Shown here: in pieces, positions 1-5,677 of the stretch
How the letters are laid out: each line of letters starts with the position of its first letter
Position numbering within the stretch: position 1 is the stretch's first letter
Assembly (NCBI GenBank): GCA_017379815.1
Contig: JAFNVK010000106.1
Span: forward strand, 1-6,701
Direction: 5' to 3'
Origin: Clostridia bacterium
GTDB lineage: Bacteria > Bacillota > Clostridia > Oscillospirales > CAG-272
Length of the DNA: 6,701 nt
Made by a program: the position numbers and the translations under genes
Notes under the pieces: model-generated
The model's input: the letters and a program-made list of their open reading frames with translations, nothing else
The model's database searches: none
Told to the model about the DNA's origin: nothing

Positions 1-732
1 CAGACGGACGGCAGAGGAAGTCTTGTTGACATGCTGACCGCCGGCACCGGAGGCCCGGTAAACCTGCATTTCGATGTCGGCAGGATTGATCTGTACATCC
101 ACTTCTTCCATCTCCGGAAGCACTGCCACGGTGGCGGTGGAGGTCTGGATGCGTCCTTGGGATTCGGTTTCGGGAACGCGCTGGACGCGATGCACGCCGC
201 TCTCGAACTTGAAGCGCGAATACGCGCCCTCTCCCTCGATCTGGAAGGCGATCTGCCGAAAGCCGCCAAGCTCGGTGGGATTCTGATTCATGACCGAGCA
301 CCGAAAGCCCTTTGCCGCGGCGTACATGGTATACATGCGGTAAAGAACCGCCGCAAAGAGGGCGGCCTCCTCGCCTCCCGCTCCCGCGCGGATCTCCAGA
401 ATGACGTTCTTATCGTCGTTCGGGTCACGCGGAAGCAGAAGCAGGGTCAGCTCGTGCAGGAGGCTCTCGGCCGTCTCACGCGCCTCCTTGAGCTCCTCGG
501 AGGCAAGAGCGCGAAGCTCGGGATCACTCTCCGTGTCCAGAAGCTCAAGCGCGTCCGCAATGCGGATCTCGTTCTCGCGGTAGAGGCGGTATTGCTCCAT
601 GATGGGGGAAAGGAGCTTATGCTCGCGCATGATCTGCGCACAGCGCGACGGGTCTGCCATGACGGCGGGGTCTGAAAGCGAGGCTTCCAGGTGAAGATAT
701 TTTTCCTCGGCCGCTTGCAGCTTGCTTAGCAT
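1..732 (-). CDS. prfA: Peptide chain release factor 1 (RF1), C-terminus cut by window edge
   Basis: RF1 recognises UAA and UAG in the ribosomal A site and triggers hydrolysis of peptidyl-tRNA. The visible 244 residues cover the N-terminal helical domain, the codon-recognition domain and the start of the catalytic domain. The anticodon-like tripeptide is P187-E188-T189 in RVPETESQGR, the RF1 P-x-T type; RF2 would carry SPF. The catalytic GGQ is G231-G232-Q233 in SGAGGQHVNKT, and its glutamine is the known target of the methyltransferase PrmC. RNVILEIRAGAGG-like sequence around residues 109-120 is also typical of the family. The family is usually about 355-360 residues, so roughly 110 C-terminal residues lie beyond the left edge. 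The ATG at 732-730 follows GAAAGGAG with a 7-base spacer, and MLSKL is a normal RF1 start. It lies 62 bp after the M18 gene with no visible terminator, so co-transcription is plausible. I see no defect in the visible part. Confidence 0.97.
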   Translation of the reverse strand, partial: MLSKLQAAEEKYLHLEASLSDPAVMADPSRCAQIMREHKLLSPIMEQYRLYRENEIRIADALELLDTESDPELRALASEELKEARETAESLLHELTLLLLPRDPNDDKNVILEIRAGAGGEEAALFAAVLYRMYTMYAAAKGFRCSVMNQNPTELGGFRQIAFQIEGEGAYSRFKFESGVHRVQRVPETESQGRIQTSTATVAVLPEMEEVDVQINPADIEMQVYRASGAGGQHVNKTSSAVRL

Positions 733-794
733 AGGGCGCTCCTTTCTCAAAGACTGTCAGGGAATCGACGGGATCGTGGTCCCGAATCTGGTTT

Positions 795-2174
795 TCAGAA
801 TGCGTAGAAGGCCTTGAAGGCGCGGTAGCTCTCGTAGAGGTCCACCTTGGAGATCAGCTCATAGGGAGCGTGCATGGAGAGGACGCCAACGCCGAGGTCC
901 ACGGTGTCGATGTTGTGGTTGGCCATGAACTTTGCCACCGTTCCGCCGCCGCCAACGTCGATCTTGCCCAGCTCGCAGGTCTGCCAAACCACGCCTGCCT
1001 CATTCAGGCAACGGCGCACCCAGGCAACCAGCTCAGCGCTTGCATCCGACGTGCCGCCCTTGCCGCGCGAGCCGGTGAACTTGCACATGCCAACGCCGCA
1101 GCCGAGAAGCGCGGAGTTGCGATGCTCGTAGACGTCGGGGAAGTTGGGATCGTAGATCGCGGTCACGTCGCTGGAGAGGCACTTGGAGTTTGCACGCACG
1201 GTGGCCTCGTTTCCGCCAAGAGCCTTGGCGATCTCGGTGATCAGGTCGGTGATCAGGCTGCTCTGCATACCGGTCACGCCGTCGCTTCCGGTCTCCTCCT
1301 TATCCACGAGCAGGCACATGGTGGTGTGGAGCTTCTCTTCCGCGTCGATCATGGCGGTGATGGAGGGGTATGCGCAAACGCGGTCGTCGTGTCCGTAGCC
1401 GCTGATCATGGAGCGATCAAAGCCAACGTCACGCGCTTTTCCTGCGGGAACGATGGAAAGCTCTGCCGAGAGGAAGTCCTCCTCGGTGATGCCGTAGGTG
1501 TCGTAGAGATACTGCAGAACGCCAAGCTTTACGGCGTCCTTGTCCTCGTCAGCGAGAGGACGGCTGCCCACGAGAATGTTGAGCTGCTCACCCGTCACGG
1601 CCTTGCCCAGGGGCTTTTCGTTGTAGGCGCCTGCCAGGTGGGGAAGAAGATCGGTGATATACATTACGGGATCCTCGTCGCGCTCGCCGATGACCACGTC
1701 AAGCACCTCACCGTCCTGCTTGACCACTACGCCGTGGAGGGCCAGAGGCATAGCGAGCCACTGATACTTGCGGATGCCGCCGTAGTAGTGCGTCTTGAGG
1801 AAGCACATACCGTTGTCCTCGTAGAGGGGAACCTGCTTCAGGTCAAGGCGGGGGGAGTCGATGTGTGCGGCGGTGATGCGGATACCGTTGTTGATGTCCT
1901 CGGTACCGATGCTAAAGAGGAAGATGTTCTTGCCGCGGTTGTTGTAGTAGAGCTTGTCTCCTGCCTTGATGGTGTCCCCGAAGGTGTAGGGACGGTAGCC
2001 TGCCGCCTCGGCAAGCTTCACGCCCTCACAAACGGCCTCTCTCTCGGTCTTGGCGGCGTCAAGGAACTTGACGTAGCCCTTGGCATATTCGTAGGCCTCG
2101 GCAACGATCTTCTCGCCGGCCTTTTCGTAGACGGTCTTCTTTTCGTAGACCAGATTCTTTCTTGCGTCGGACAT
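795..2174 (-). CDS. apeA: M18 family zinc aminopeptidase, type 1 (aspartyl aminopeptidase-like)
   Basis: This is a 459-residue cytosolic metallopeptidase with no signal peptide. It should remove N-terminal residues from peptides; characterised M18 enzymes prefer acidic or neutral hydrophobic N-termini. The dinuclear metal site can be placed by comparison with the family: H104 in AAHIDSPR, bridging D263 in GYGHDDR, the catalytic pair E293-E294 in DKEETGSDG, D336 in SSDVTAIYDP, and H435 in MHAPYE. All expected ligands are present, so it should be active. The length and the G-x-DDR form of the second motif fit the type 1 group (about 450-460 residues) better than the type 2 group (about 430); the apeA symbol rests on this. 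The ATG at 2174-2172 is preceded by AAAAGGAG with an 8-base spacer. The gene starts 40 bp after the lytic transglycosylase stop and is followed by prfA. Substrate preference cannot be read from the sequence. Confidence 0.95.
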   Translation of the reverse strand: MSDARKNLVYEKKTVYEKAGEKIVAEAYEYAKGYVKFLDAAKTEREAVCEGVKLAEAAGYRPYTFGDTIKAGDKLYYNNRGKNIFLFSIGTEDINNGIRITAAHIDSPRLDLKQVPLYEDNGMCFLKTHYYGGIRKYQWLAMPLALHGVVVKQDGEVLDVVIGERDEDPVMYITDLLPHLAGAYNEKPLGKAVTGEQLNILVGSRPLADEDKDAVKLGVLQYLYDTYGITEEDFLSAELSIVPAGKARDVGFDRSMISGYGHDDRVCAYPSITAMIDAEEKLHTTMCLLVDKEETGSDGVTGMQSSLITDLITEIAKALGGNEATVRANSKCLSSDVTAIYDPNFPDVYEHRNSALLGCGVGMCKFTGSRGKGGTSDASAELVAWVRRCLNEAGVVWQTCELGKIDVGGGGTVAKFMANHNIDTVDLGVGVLSMHAPYELISKVDLYESYRAFKAFYAF

Positions 2175-2214
2175 GGTGATTTCTCCTTTTTACGGTTACA
2201 GAATATATTTTTGT

Positions 2215-2799
2215 TTATGGAATGCGATTGAAATAGAGCTCCCCGTAGCGCTCGACCGCACGAAGGATATCCTCCACGTAGGCGGCCGTATCGGGATCGG
2301 GGATATTGAGTCTGCCTTGGGGCGTGACGAGATTGGGATCGCGAAGCCAGGCGTCAACGGTCTCCCGTCCGGCAAAGTAGGCGGCGTAGGCGGTCTCCCA
2401 CACGCCGTAGCGCTCGTAAAGGGAGGAGACCAGAGCCGCACCGTAATGCAGATTCGTGGCGGGAGCATAGAGCAGCTCGCTGCTTTTTTCCTCCTCGCCG
2501 AGGATCTCGGTGCAGATCATGGAAAAGGTCTCGGGGGTCAACTGCATCAGACCGATCGCGCCGTCGGGGGAAACGAGGTCGCTGGCAAAGCGGCTCTCGG
2601 TGCGGACGAACGCCCAAAGCACGGTCTCGGGAAGACCAAACTCCTCGGCCGCAGAGCTGATGTAGCCGCAAAGCTCCTCCGGCATGGGGTATTGGTGCTT
2701 TTCAATGGCGGTGGCCACGGCGTCAAAGGCAAAGCCGAAGCCCACCGAAAGAAGGATCAGAAGGAGCAGGGCGATCAGCCGTCGGGAATTGAGCTTCAT
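2215..2799 (-). CDS. Membrane-anchored lytic transglycosylase, SLT domain (GH23)
   Basis: This 194-residue protein probably cleaves the MurNAc-GlcNAc bond of peptidoglycan to give 1,6-anhydro-MurNAc ends, acting outside the membrane. A short basic N-terminus (KLNSRR) leads into a hydrophobic segment at about residues 8-26, either a signal anchor or an uncleaved signal peptide. The SLT domain fills residues 42-190. The catalytic acid is E68 in VRTESRF, followed by the hallmark SPDGAIGLMQLTP (77-89). The third family motif, usually AYNAG, reads AYFAG (140-144), so an otherwise common Asn is Phe142. The compact single-domain form is like the small clostridial Slt proteins rather than E. coli Slt70. 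Its ATG overlaps the coaE stop as ATGA (2799-2796), and the upstream GGGGGTG is only a modest ribosome site, so translation is probably coupled to coaE. A coaE/lytic transglycosylase pairing is, from memory, recurrent in clostridia. Exact peptidoglycan target is unknown. Confidence 0.93.
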   Translation of the reverse strand: MKLNSRRLIALLLLILLSVGFGFAFDAVATAIEKHQYPMPEELCGYISSAAEEFGLPETVLWAFVRTESRFASDLVSPDGAIGLMQLTPETFSMICTEILGEEEKSSELLYAPATNLHYGAALVSSLYERYGVWETAYAAYFAGRETVDAWLRDPNLVTPQGRLNIPDPDTAAYVEDILRAVERYGELYFNRIP

Positions 2800-3398
2800 G
2801 CGCGGAGCACCCCCGTTTCGGCCAGGATGCGCTCGATGGCCGGGCGAAGCTGCTCCGGATCGGCATTGTTTTCCAAAACGTAGTCGGCGCGCGCGCGGAA
2901 GAAGTCGTCGCTCCTTTGTGCGTCTATGCGGCGCACGGCGTCGGCCTCGTTCAAGCCGTCTCTTTGCATGATGCGGCGAATGCGAAGCTCGCGGTCGGCA
3001 AGCACCGCCAGCGTGATCTGACAGTCGGCGTCAGCCCCCGCCTCAAAGAGCTGGGGGGCGTCCATGACGGTCGCGGTGTGTCCTTCTTGCGCAAGCACCT
3101 TCAGATCGCGACGAATGCGCTCCATCACAAAGCTGTGGGTAATACGGTTGAGTATTTGCAGCTGCGCAGGATCGGAGAAAACGATCGCGGAGAGGGCCTT
3201 GCGGTCAAGCGTGCCGTCGGCACGCAGGATCTGCTTTCCAAAGGCACTTCCGATGGCGTCAAGGCAGGGGGAAGGGGGGACGAGCAGGGCGTGGTAGACC
3301 TCGTCCGCATCGATCACGGGAATGCCGAATTCCCGAAGCATGCGGCTGACCTCGCCCTTTCCGGCACCGCTCGGGCCGGTAAGACCGATAACTAACAT
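2796..3398 (-). CDS. coaE: Dephospho-CoA kinase
   Basis: CoaE catalyses the last step of coenzyme A synthesis: ATP plus dephospho-CoA gives CoA. The 200 residues match the usual family length. The P-loop is at residues 5-15 (GLTGPSGAGKG), with K14 as the phosphate-binding lysine. Further family blocks are VIDADEVYH (28-36), VFSDPAQLQILNRITH (73-88), VMDAPQLFEAG (111-121), the LID-like RRIMQRDG (141-148) with RRIDAQRS (156-163), and ADYVLENN (171-178). The residue after the P-loop lysine is Gly and the next is Glu, where most CoaE have Ser/Thr then Thr. The open frame runs 72 codons further upstream, but the start is set at 3398 because MLVIGLTG is the normal CoaE N-terminus and a very strong Shine-Dalgarno site precedes it. 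The gene overlaps the oxidoreductase by 7 bp and the lytic transglycosylase by 4 bp. Confidence 0.96.
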   Translation of the reverse strand: MLVIGLTGPSGAGKGEVSRMLREFGIPVIDADEVYHALLVPPSPCLDAIGSAFGKQILRADGTLDRKALSAIVFSDPAQLQILNRITHSFVMERIRRDLKVLAQEGHTATVMDAPQLFEAGADADCQITLAVLADRELRIRRIMQRDGLNEADAVRRIDAQRSDDFFRARADYVLENNADPEQLRPAIERILAETGVLRA

Positions 3399-4537
3399 GG
3401 GATCACCTCCGTAAGGCGGCTTTCCTGCTCGGCCGAGCGATAGGCGGCGTCCATCACGGCTTGCACGTAGGCACCGTCCGACAGGGAGGGTGCAAACGGT
3501 TTTCCCTCGCTGACGGCGGAGAGGAAGGAATACATGCTTTGCACGTGTCCGTAAAGCCAGCCTGCGGGGGCCTTTGGCGAGGGGAAGCAAAGATCGGGAT
3601 AGCGTCCCACGCATTCGATGGCCGTGTATCCGCGCTCGCCGCCAATGGGAGAGGCGGGAGCAGAGGTATCGTAGAAAAAGAGATGATTCGGATCCATCAG
3701 GGAGAAGCGGAGCGAGCCGCGCTCACCGTAGATCTCGAAGGAGAGATCGTCGTTCGTACCGACCTGGAGCTTTCCGACCTCCAGCGTTCCGTGAGCGCCG
3801 CCCTTCGTGACGGCCAGCATGGAAAAGCCCTCGTCGGCATTGGTCTGCCAGGACGCGCGATCCATTCCGATACGGGTGGGGAAGGCGATTTGGGAAAGTC
3901 CGCTGACCGCGCGAAATTCTCCGCAGAGCCAGCTGGTAAGATCGATCAGATGCGAGCCGAGGTCAAACAGAACGCCTCCGCCGCAAACGGTCTTGTCCTG
4001 CTTCCAGCCTGCGGGACGGGCGGGATCCGTGGCGCTGTTGTGCAGGTACGCGCCGCGGAAGGTCAGGATGCGCCCAAGGCGTCCCTCGTCGATCAGCTGC
4101 TTTGCGCGCAGGACGGGGGCGAGATGGCGGTTATTGAAGACCATGCCCGTGACCTGTCCCTCCCTTTGCGGAAGGGCAAGGATGCGCCTTGCCTCCTCGG
4201 GGGAGGTGCAGAGCGGCTTTTCGCACAGAACGTGCTTGCCGCAGGCGATCGCCCGACAAAGCGTGTCGGCGTGATAGCGGTTCGGCGTGCAAACGTCGAT
4301 CACGTCGATTTCGGGATGCGCCAACAGCTCGTCCTCGCGCTCAAACACAAGCGGGATGCCAAATTCCTCTGCCGCCTGCCTTGCGCTCTCGGGATGCGCC
4401 GTGCAAAGGCCGCGAATTTCCGCAGAGAAGGGAAGCTCCCCGTAGAAGAAGGGCAGATTCCGAATGGCAAAGGCGTGCGTACGCCCCATAGCGCCAAAGC
4501 CGAGAAGGCCTATCCGCAGGATCTTTTTTTCCTTCAT
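3392..4537 (-). CDS. Gfo/Idh/MocA family NAD(P)-dependent oxidoreductase
   Basis: This 381-residue soluble protein probably oxidises or reduces a sugar, inositol-like or other polyol substrate using NAD(P). The N-terminal Rossmann fold starts with GLLGFGAMGRTHA (10-22), the glycine-rich dinucleotide loop. The family EKP motif is E106-K107-P108 in CEKPLCTSPEEA, with K107 as the expected catalytic lysine. The second-domain motif GGGVLFDLGSHLIDL (186-200) supplies D192 and H196, matching the Asp/His pair of inositol dehydrogenases. CTPNRYH (83-89) is also typical. No acidic residue is obvious at the end of the second beta strand (GLCTAHPES), so preference for NAD or NADP is unclear. The ATG at 4537-4535 follows AAAGGAG with a rather long 12-base spacer. 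It is the first gene of the leftward string and overlaps coaE by 7 bp. Its substrate cannot be named, and its place ahead of coaE is not something I recognise as conserved. Confidence 0.93.
   Translation of the reverse strand: MKEKKILRIGLLGFGAMGRTHAFAIRNLPFFYGELPFSAEIRGLCTAHPESARQAAEEFGIPLVFEREDELLAHPEIDVIDVCTPNRYHADTLCRAIACGKHVLCEKPLCTSPEEARRILALPQREGQVTGMVFNNRHLAPVLRAKQLIDEGRLGRILTFRGAYLHNSATDPARPAGWKQDKTVCGGGVLFDLGSHLIDLTSWLCGEFRAVSGLSQIAFPTRIGMDRASWQTNADEGFSMLAVTKGGAHGTLEVGKLQVGTNDDLSFEIYGERGSLRFSLMDPNHLFFYDTSAPASPIGGERGYTAIECVGRYPDLCFPSPKAPAGWLYGHVQSMYSFLSAVSEGKPFAPSLSDGAYVQAVMDAAYRSAEQESRLTEVIPC
3401..3410 (-). promoter_or_regulatory. Strong Shine-Dalgarno site of coaE, inside the upstream gene
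   Basis: On the minus strand the sequence is GGAGGTGATC, a ten-base match to the anti-Shine-Dalgarno end of 16S rRNA. The GGAGG core lies 7 bases before the coaE ATG at 3398. It decides the coaE start over the longer open frame. It is embedded in the last codons of the oxidoreductase, which it makes read TEVIPC. Confidence 0.9.
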
Positions 4538-4567
4538 GCGCGTTCCGAGCTCCTTTCATTTGCGGTT

Positions 4568-4591
4568 TTGGAAAATTATATATACTTCCAA
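4568..4591. repeat. Inverted repeat TTGGAA-N12-TTCCAA, candidate operator
   Basis: Six-base arms TTGGAA (4568-4573) and TTCCAA (4586-4591) flank a 12-base AT-rich spacer whose central six bases are also self-complementary. The repeat covers about +1 to +24 of the predicted leftward transcript, a classic position for a repressor site. The arms could also pair in RNA, but the spacer makes that hairpin weak. I do not recognise the cognate regulator. Confidence 0.4.
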
Positions 4592-4597
4592 TATAAT
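4568..4597 (+). promoter_or_regulatory. Possible second, upstream promoter for murB
   Basis: TTGGAA (4568-4573), five of six to the -35 consensus, and TATAAT (4592-4597) are 18 bases apart on the plus strand. A transcript from here would start near 4604 and run through the leftward promoter into murB. In such AT-rich sequence this could be chance, so it is offered as a candidate only. Confidence 0.35.
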
Positions 4598-4603
4598 ATT
4601 ATA
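4592..4603. repeat. Perfect 12-bp palindrome TATAATATTATA
   Basis: The 12 bases equal their own reverse complement, so TATAAT is present on both strands, end to end. The minus-strand copy is the -10 of the leftward promoter, and the plus-strand copy would be the -10 of the possible upstream murB promoter. It adjoins the inverted repeat directly. Confidence 0.6.
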
Positions 4604-4626
4604 CAGCAGAATATAAAATTTTGCAA
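4598..4626 (-). promoter_or_regulatory. Predicted sigma-A type promoter for the leftward operon
   Basis: On the minus strand TTGCAA (4626-4621) is followed after exactly 17 bases by TATAAT (4603-4598), a perfect -10 box. The -35 matches four of six consensus bases. The predicted start site is near 4591, giving a leader of about 54 bases before the oxidoreductase ATG. A second TATAAT on this strand (4580-4575) has no convincing -35 box. Confidence 0.7.
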
Positions 4627-4657
4627 GAGGTATTCGCGTTTTTTCGAGAGAATCGTA

Positions 4658-4686
4658 TTGCAATTTTGACGGAAATCGAGTATAAT
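4658..4686 (+). promoter_or_regulatory. Predicted sigma-A type promoter for murB-whiA
   Basis: TTGCAA (4658-4663) and TATAAT (4681-4686) are 17 bases apart, the same core as the leftward promoter. The predicted start site is near 4693, giving a leader of about 27 bases that contains the murB ribosome site. A TTGACG (4666-4671) is a better -35 word but only 9 bases from the -10, so it is unlikely to be the one used. Confidence 0.72.
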
Positions 4687-4704
4687 AGAAGCAGAATGGA
4701 AAAT

Positions 4705-4711
4705 GGGGAGG
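4705..4711 (+). promoter_or_regulatory. Shine-Dalgarno site fixing the murB start
   Basis: GGGGAGG lies 8 bases before the ATG at 4720. The frame is open further upstream, with ATGs at 4621 and 4696, but neither has a ribosome site and both lie at or before predicted transcription starts or outside the family's usual N-terminus. Confidence 0.88.
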
Positions 4712-4719
4712 TGCTGAGA

Positions 4720-5634
4720 ATGAAAACACTCGTATCCGAGCTGAGCCAAGCCGGTATTCCGCTTGAGCAAGACTGTCCGCTCTCGGCGTACAGCACCTTT
4801 CGCATCGGCGGCCCGGCACGTCTTGCTCTCTTTCCCGAAACGAGAGAGCAGATGCTCCTCTCTCTTGCCCTGATCGAAAGAGCCGGTATCCCGCTTTGGG
4901 TGATCGGTAACGGAAGCAACGTTCTCTTTCCCGACGAGGGTCTTGACGGTGCCGTTCTGTTTACGGGGCGGTGGCGCGAGATCACGGTGGAGGGAGATAC
5001 CCTTCGCGCTTCGGCAGGCGTTCCGCTTTCGGCTCTGGCCAAGCGCGCACAGGAGGAGTCGCTTGGTGCTTTGGCGTTTGCCCACGGCATTCCGGGAACG
5101 CTCGGCGGCGCCGTTCTGATGAACGCGGGTGCCTACGGCGGATGCATGGAGCAGGTCGTGGTGTCTTCCTCCTATTACGATCGCGCAAGCGGCGAGATCC
5201 GCACGCTCTGCGGTGAGGAGCATGGCTTTGGCGTGCGCAAAAGCGTGTATCAGACGCTTCCCTCGGCGGTGATCCTGGAGGCCACGCTGCGCCTTGAAAA
5301 AGGAGACCCCGAGGAGATCCTGGCACAGATGCGTGAGCTTGCCGCCAAGCGGAGAAGCACACAGCCCCTGGAATTTCCGAGTGCGGGAAGTGTGTTCAAG
5401 CGCCCCGTCGGCCACTATGCGGGCAAGCTGATCGAGGATTGCGGTCTGAAGGGATTTGCGATCGGAGGCGCGCAGGTGTCGGAAAAGCACGCGGGCTTTA
5501 TCATCAATCGGGGCGGTGCGACCGCTCGGGACGTTCGCGCGCTCGTTTCCCACGTGCAGGAGTGTGTGCGCCGAGAATTCGGCGTGGAGCTTGAGCGCGA
5601 GATCCGCTTTTTATCAGCACTGCTGAACGAATAA
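4720..5634 (+). CDS. murB: UDP-N-acetylenolpyruvoylglucosamine reductase, type II
   Basis: MurB uses NADPH and FAD to reduce enolpyruvyl-UDP-GlcNAc to UDP-MurNAc, the second committed step of peptidoglycan precursor synthesis in the cytoplasm. The 304 residues fit the type II group of Gram-positive bacteria. Family blocks are AYSTFRIGGPA (23-33), the FAD-binding VIGNGSNVLFPDEG (61-74), and GIPGTLGGAVLMNAGAYGG (123-141). Also present are GFGVRKSVYQ with R173 (169-178), SAGSVFKRP (221-229) with S224 as the expected proton donor, and LIEDCGLKGFAIGGAQVSEKHAGFIIN (237-263). E294 in LEREIRFL is the expected C-terminal catalytic glutamate. The first motif usually starts with Asn where S25 is found here. 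It is the first gene of the rightward string, 43 bp before whiA, with no terminator between, so the two should share a message. Confidence 0.97.
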   Translation: MKTLVSELSQAGIPLEQDCPLSAYSTFRIGGPARLALFPETREQMLLSLALIERAGIPLWVIGNGSNVLFPDEGLDGAVLFTGRWREITVEGDTLRASAGVPLSALAKRAQEESLGALAFAHGIPGTLGGAVLMNAGAYGGCMEQVVVSSSYYDRASGEIRTLCGEEHGFGVRKSVYQTLPSAVILEATLRLEKGDPEEILAQMRELAAKRRSTQPLEFPSAGSVFKRPVGHYAGKLIEDCGLKGFAIGGAQVSEKHAGFIINRGGATARDVRALVSHVQECVRREFGVELEREIRFLSALLNE

Positions 5635-5663
5635 AAAAGACTTTTGCACGAATACGAAGGAAA

Positions 5664-5670
5664 GGGAGGG
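5664..5670 (+). promoter_or_regulatory. Shine-Dalgarno site supporting the whiA GTG start
   Basis: GGGAGGG ends 7 bases before GTG at 5678. No in-frame ATG with a ribosome site competes, and translation from the GTG gives the normal WhiA N-terminus. Confidence 0.85.
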
Positions 5671-5677
5671 ATCGGGA

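Larger units (their letters stand above)
4538..4719. promoter_or_regulatory. AT-rich divergent intergenic control region
   Basis: This 182-bp gap separates the leftward oxidoreductase string from the rightward murB string. The part at about 4565-4690 is strikingly rich in A and T compared with the GC-rich genes on both sides. It contains opposed promoter-like elements, a palindrome and an inverted repeat, described separately. I see no open frame worth calling, no terminator, no recognisable riboswitch or T-box, and no tRNA. Confidence 0.85.

Noticed and set aside
769..784. Small inverted repeat CGGGA-N6-TCCCG between the M18 gene and prfA as a terminator
   Set aside because: The stem is only 5 bp and no T-run follows it on the minus strand, so it is unlikely to stop transcription.
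870..2231. A 453-codon plus-strand open frame fully opposite the M18 gene
   Set aside because: The minus-strand M18 protein has all catalytic motifs and a good ribosome site. The opposite frame has no recognisable domain, is built of low-complexity His/Val/Gly/Ala runs, and is explained by GC-rich codon use.
3399..3614. A 72-codon N-terminal extension of coaE
   Set aside because: It lies wholly within the oxidoreductase, is Arg-rich shadow sequence, and the CoaE family starts at the P-loop, where a strong ribosome site is present.
3461..4669. A 402-codon plus-strand open frame opposite the oxidoreductase
   Set aside because: It is antisense to a clear Gfo/Idh/MocA gene, runs into the AT-rich promoter region, and shows no family motif.
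4621..4719. A 33-codon N-terminal extension of murB
   Set aside because: It translates through the predicted promoter at 4658-4686 and has no ribosome site; the ATG at 4720 has one and fits the family.
4576..5553. A 325-codon minus-strand open frame opposite murB
   Set aside because: It is antisense to a complete MurB with all motifs, has no ribosome site, and its C-terminal part is translated promoter sequence.
5613..5625. Near-palindrome TCAGCACTGCTGA at the end of murB as a terminator
   Set aside because: The stem is 5 bp with a 3-base loop and it is followed by A residues, not T, on the plus strand; on the minus strand no T-run follows either.
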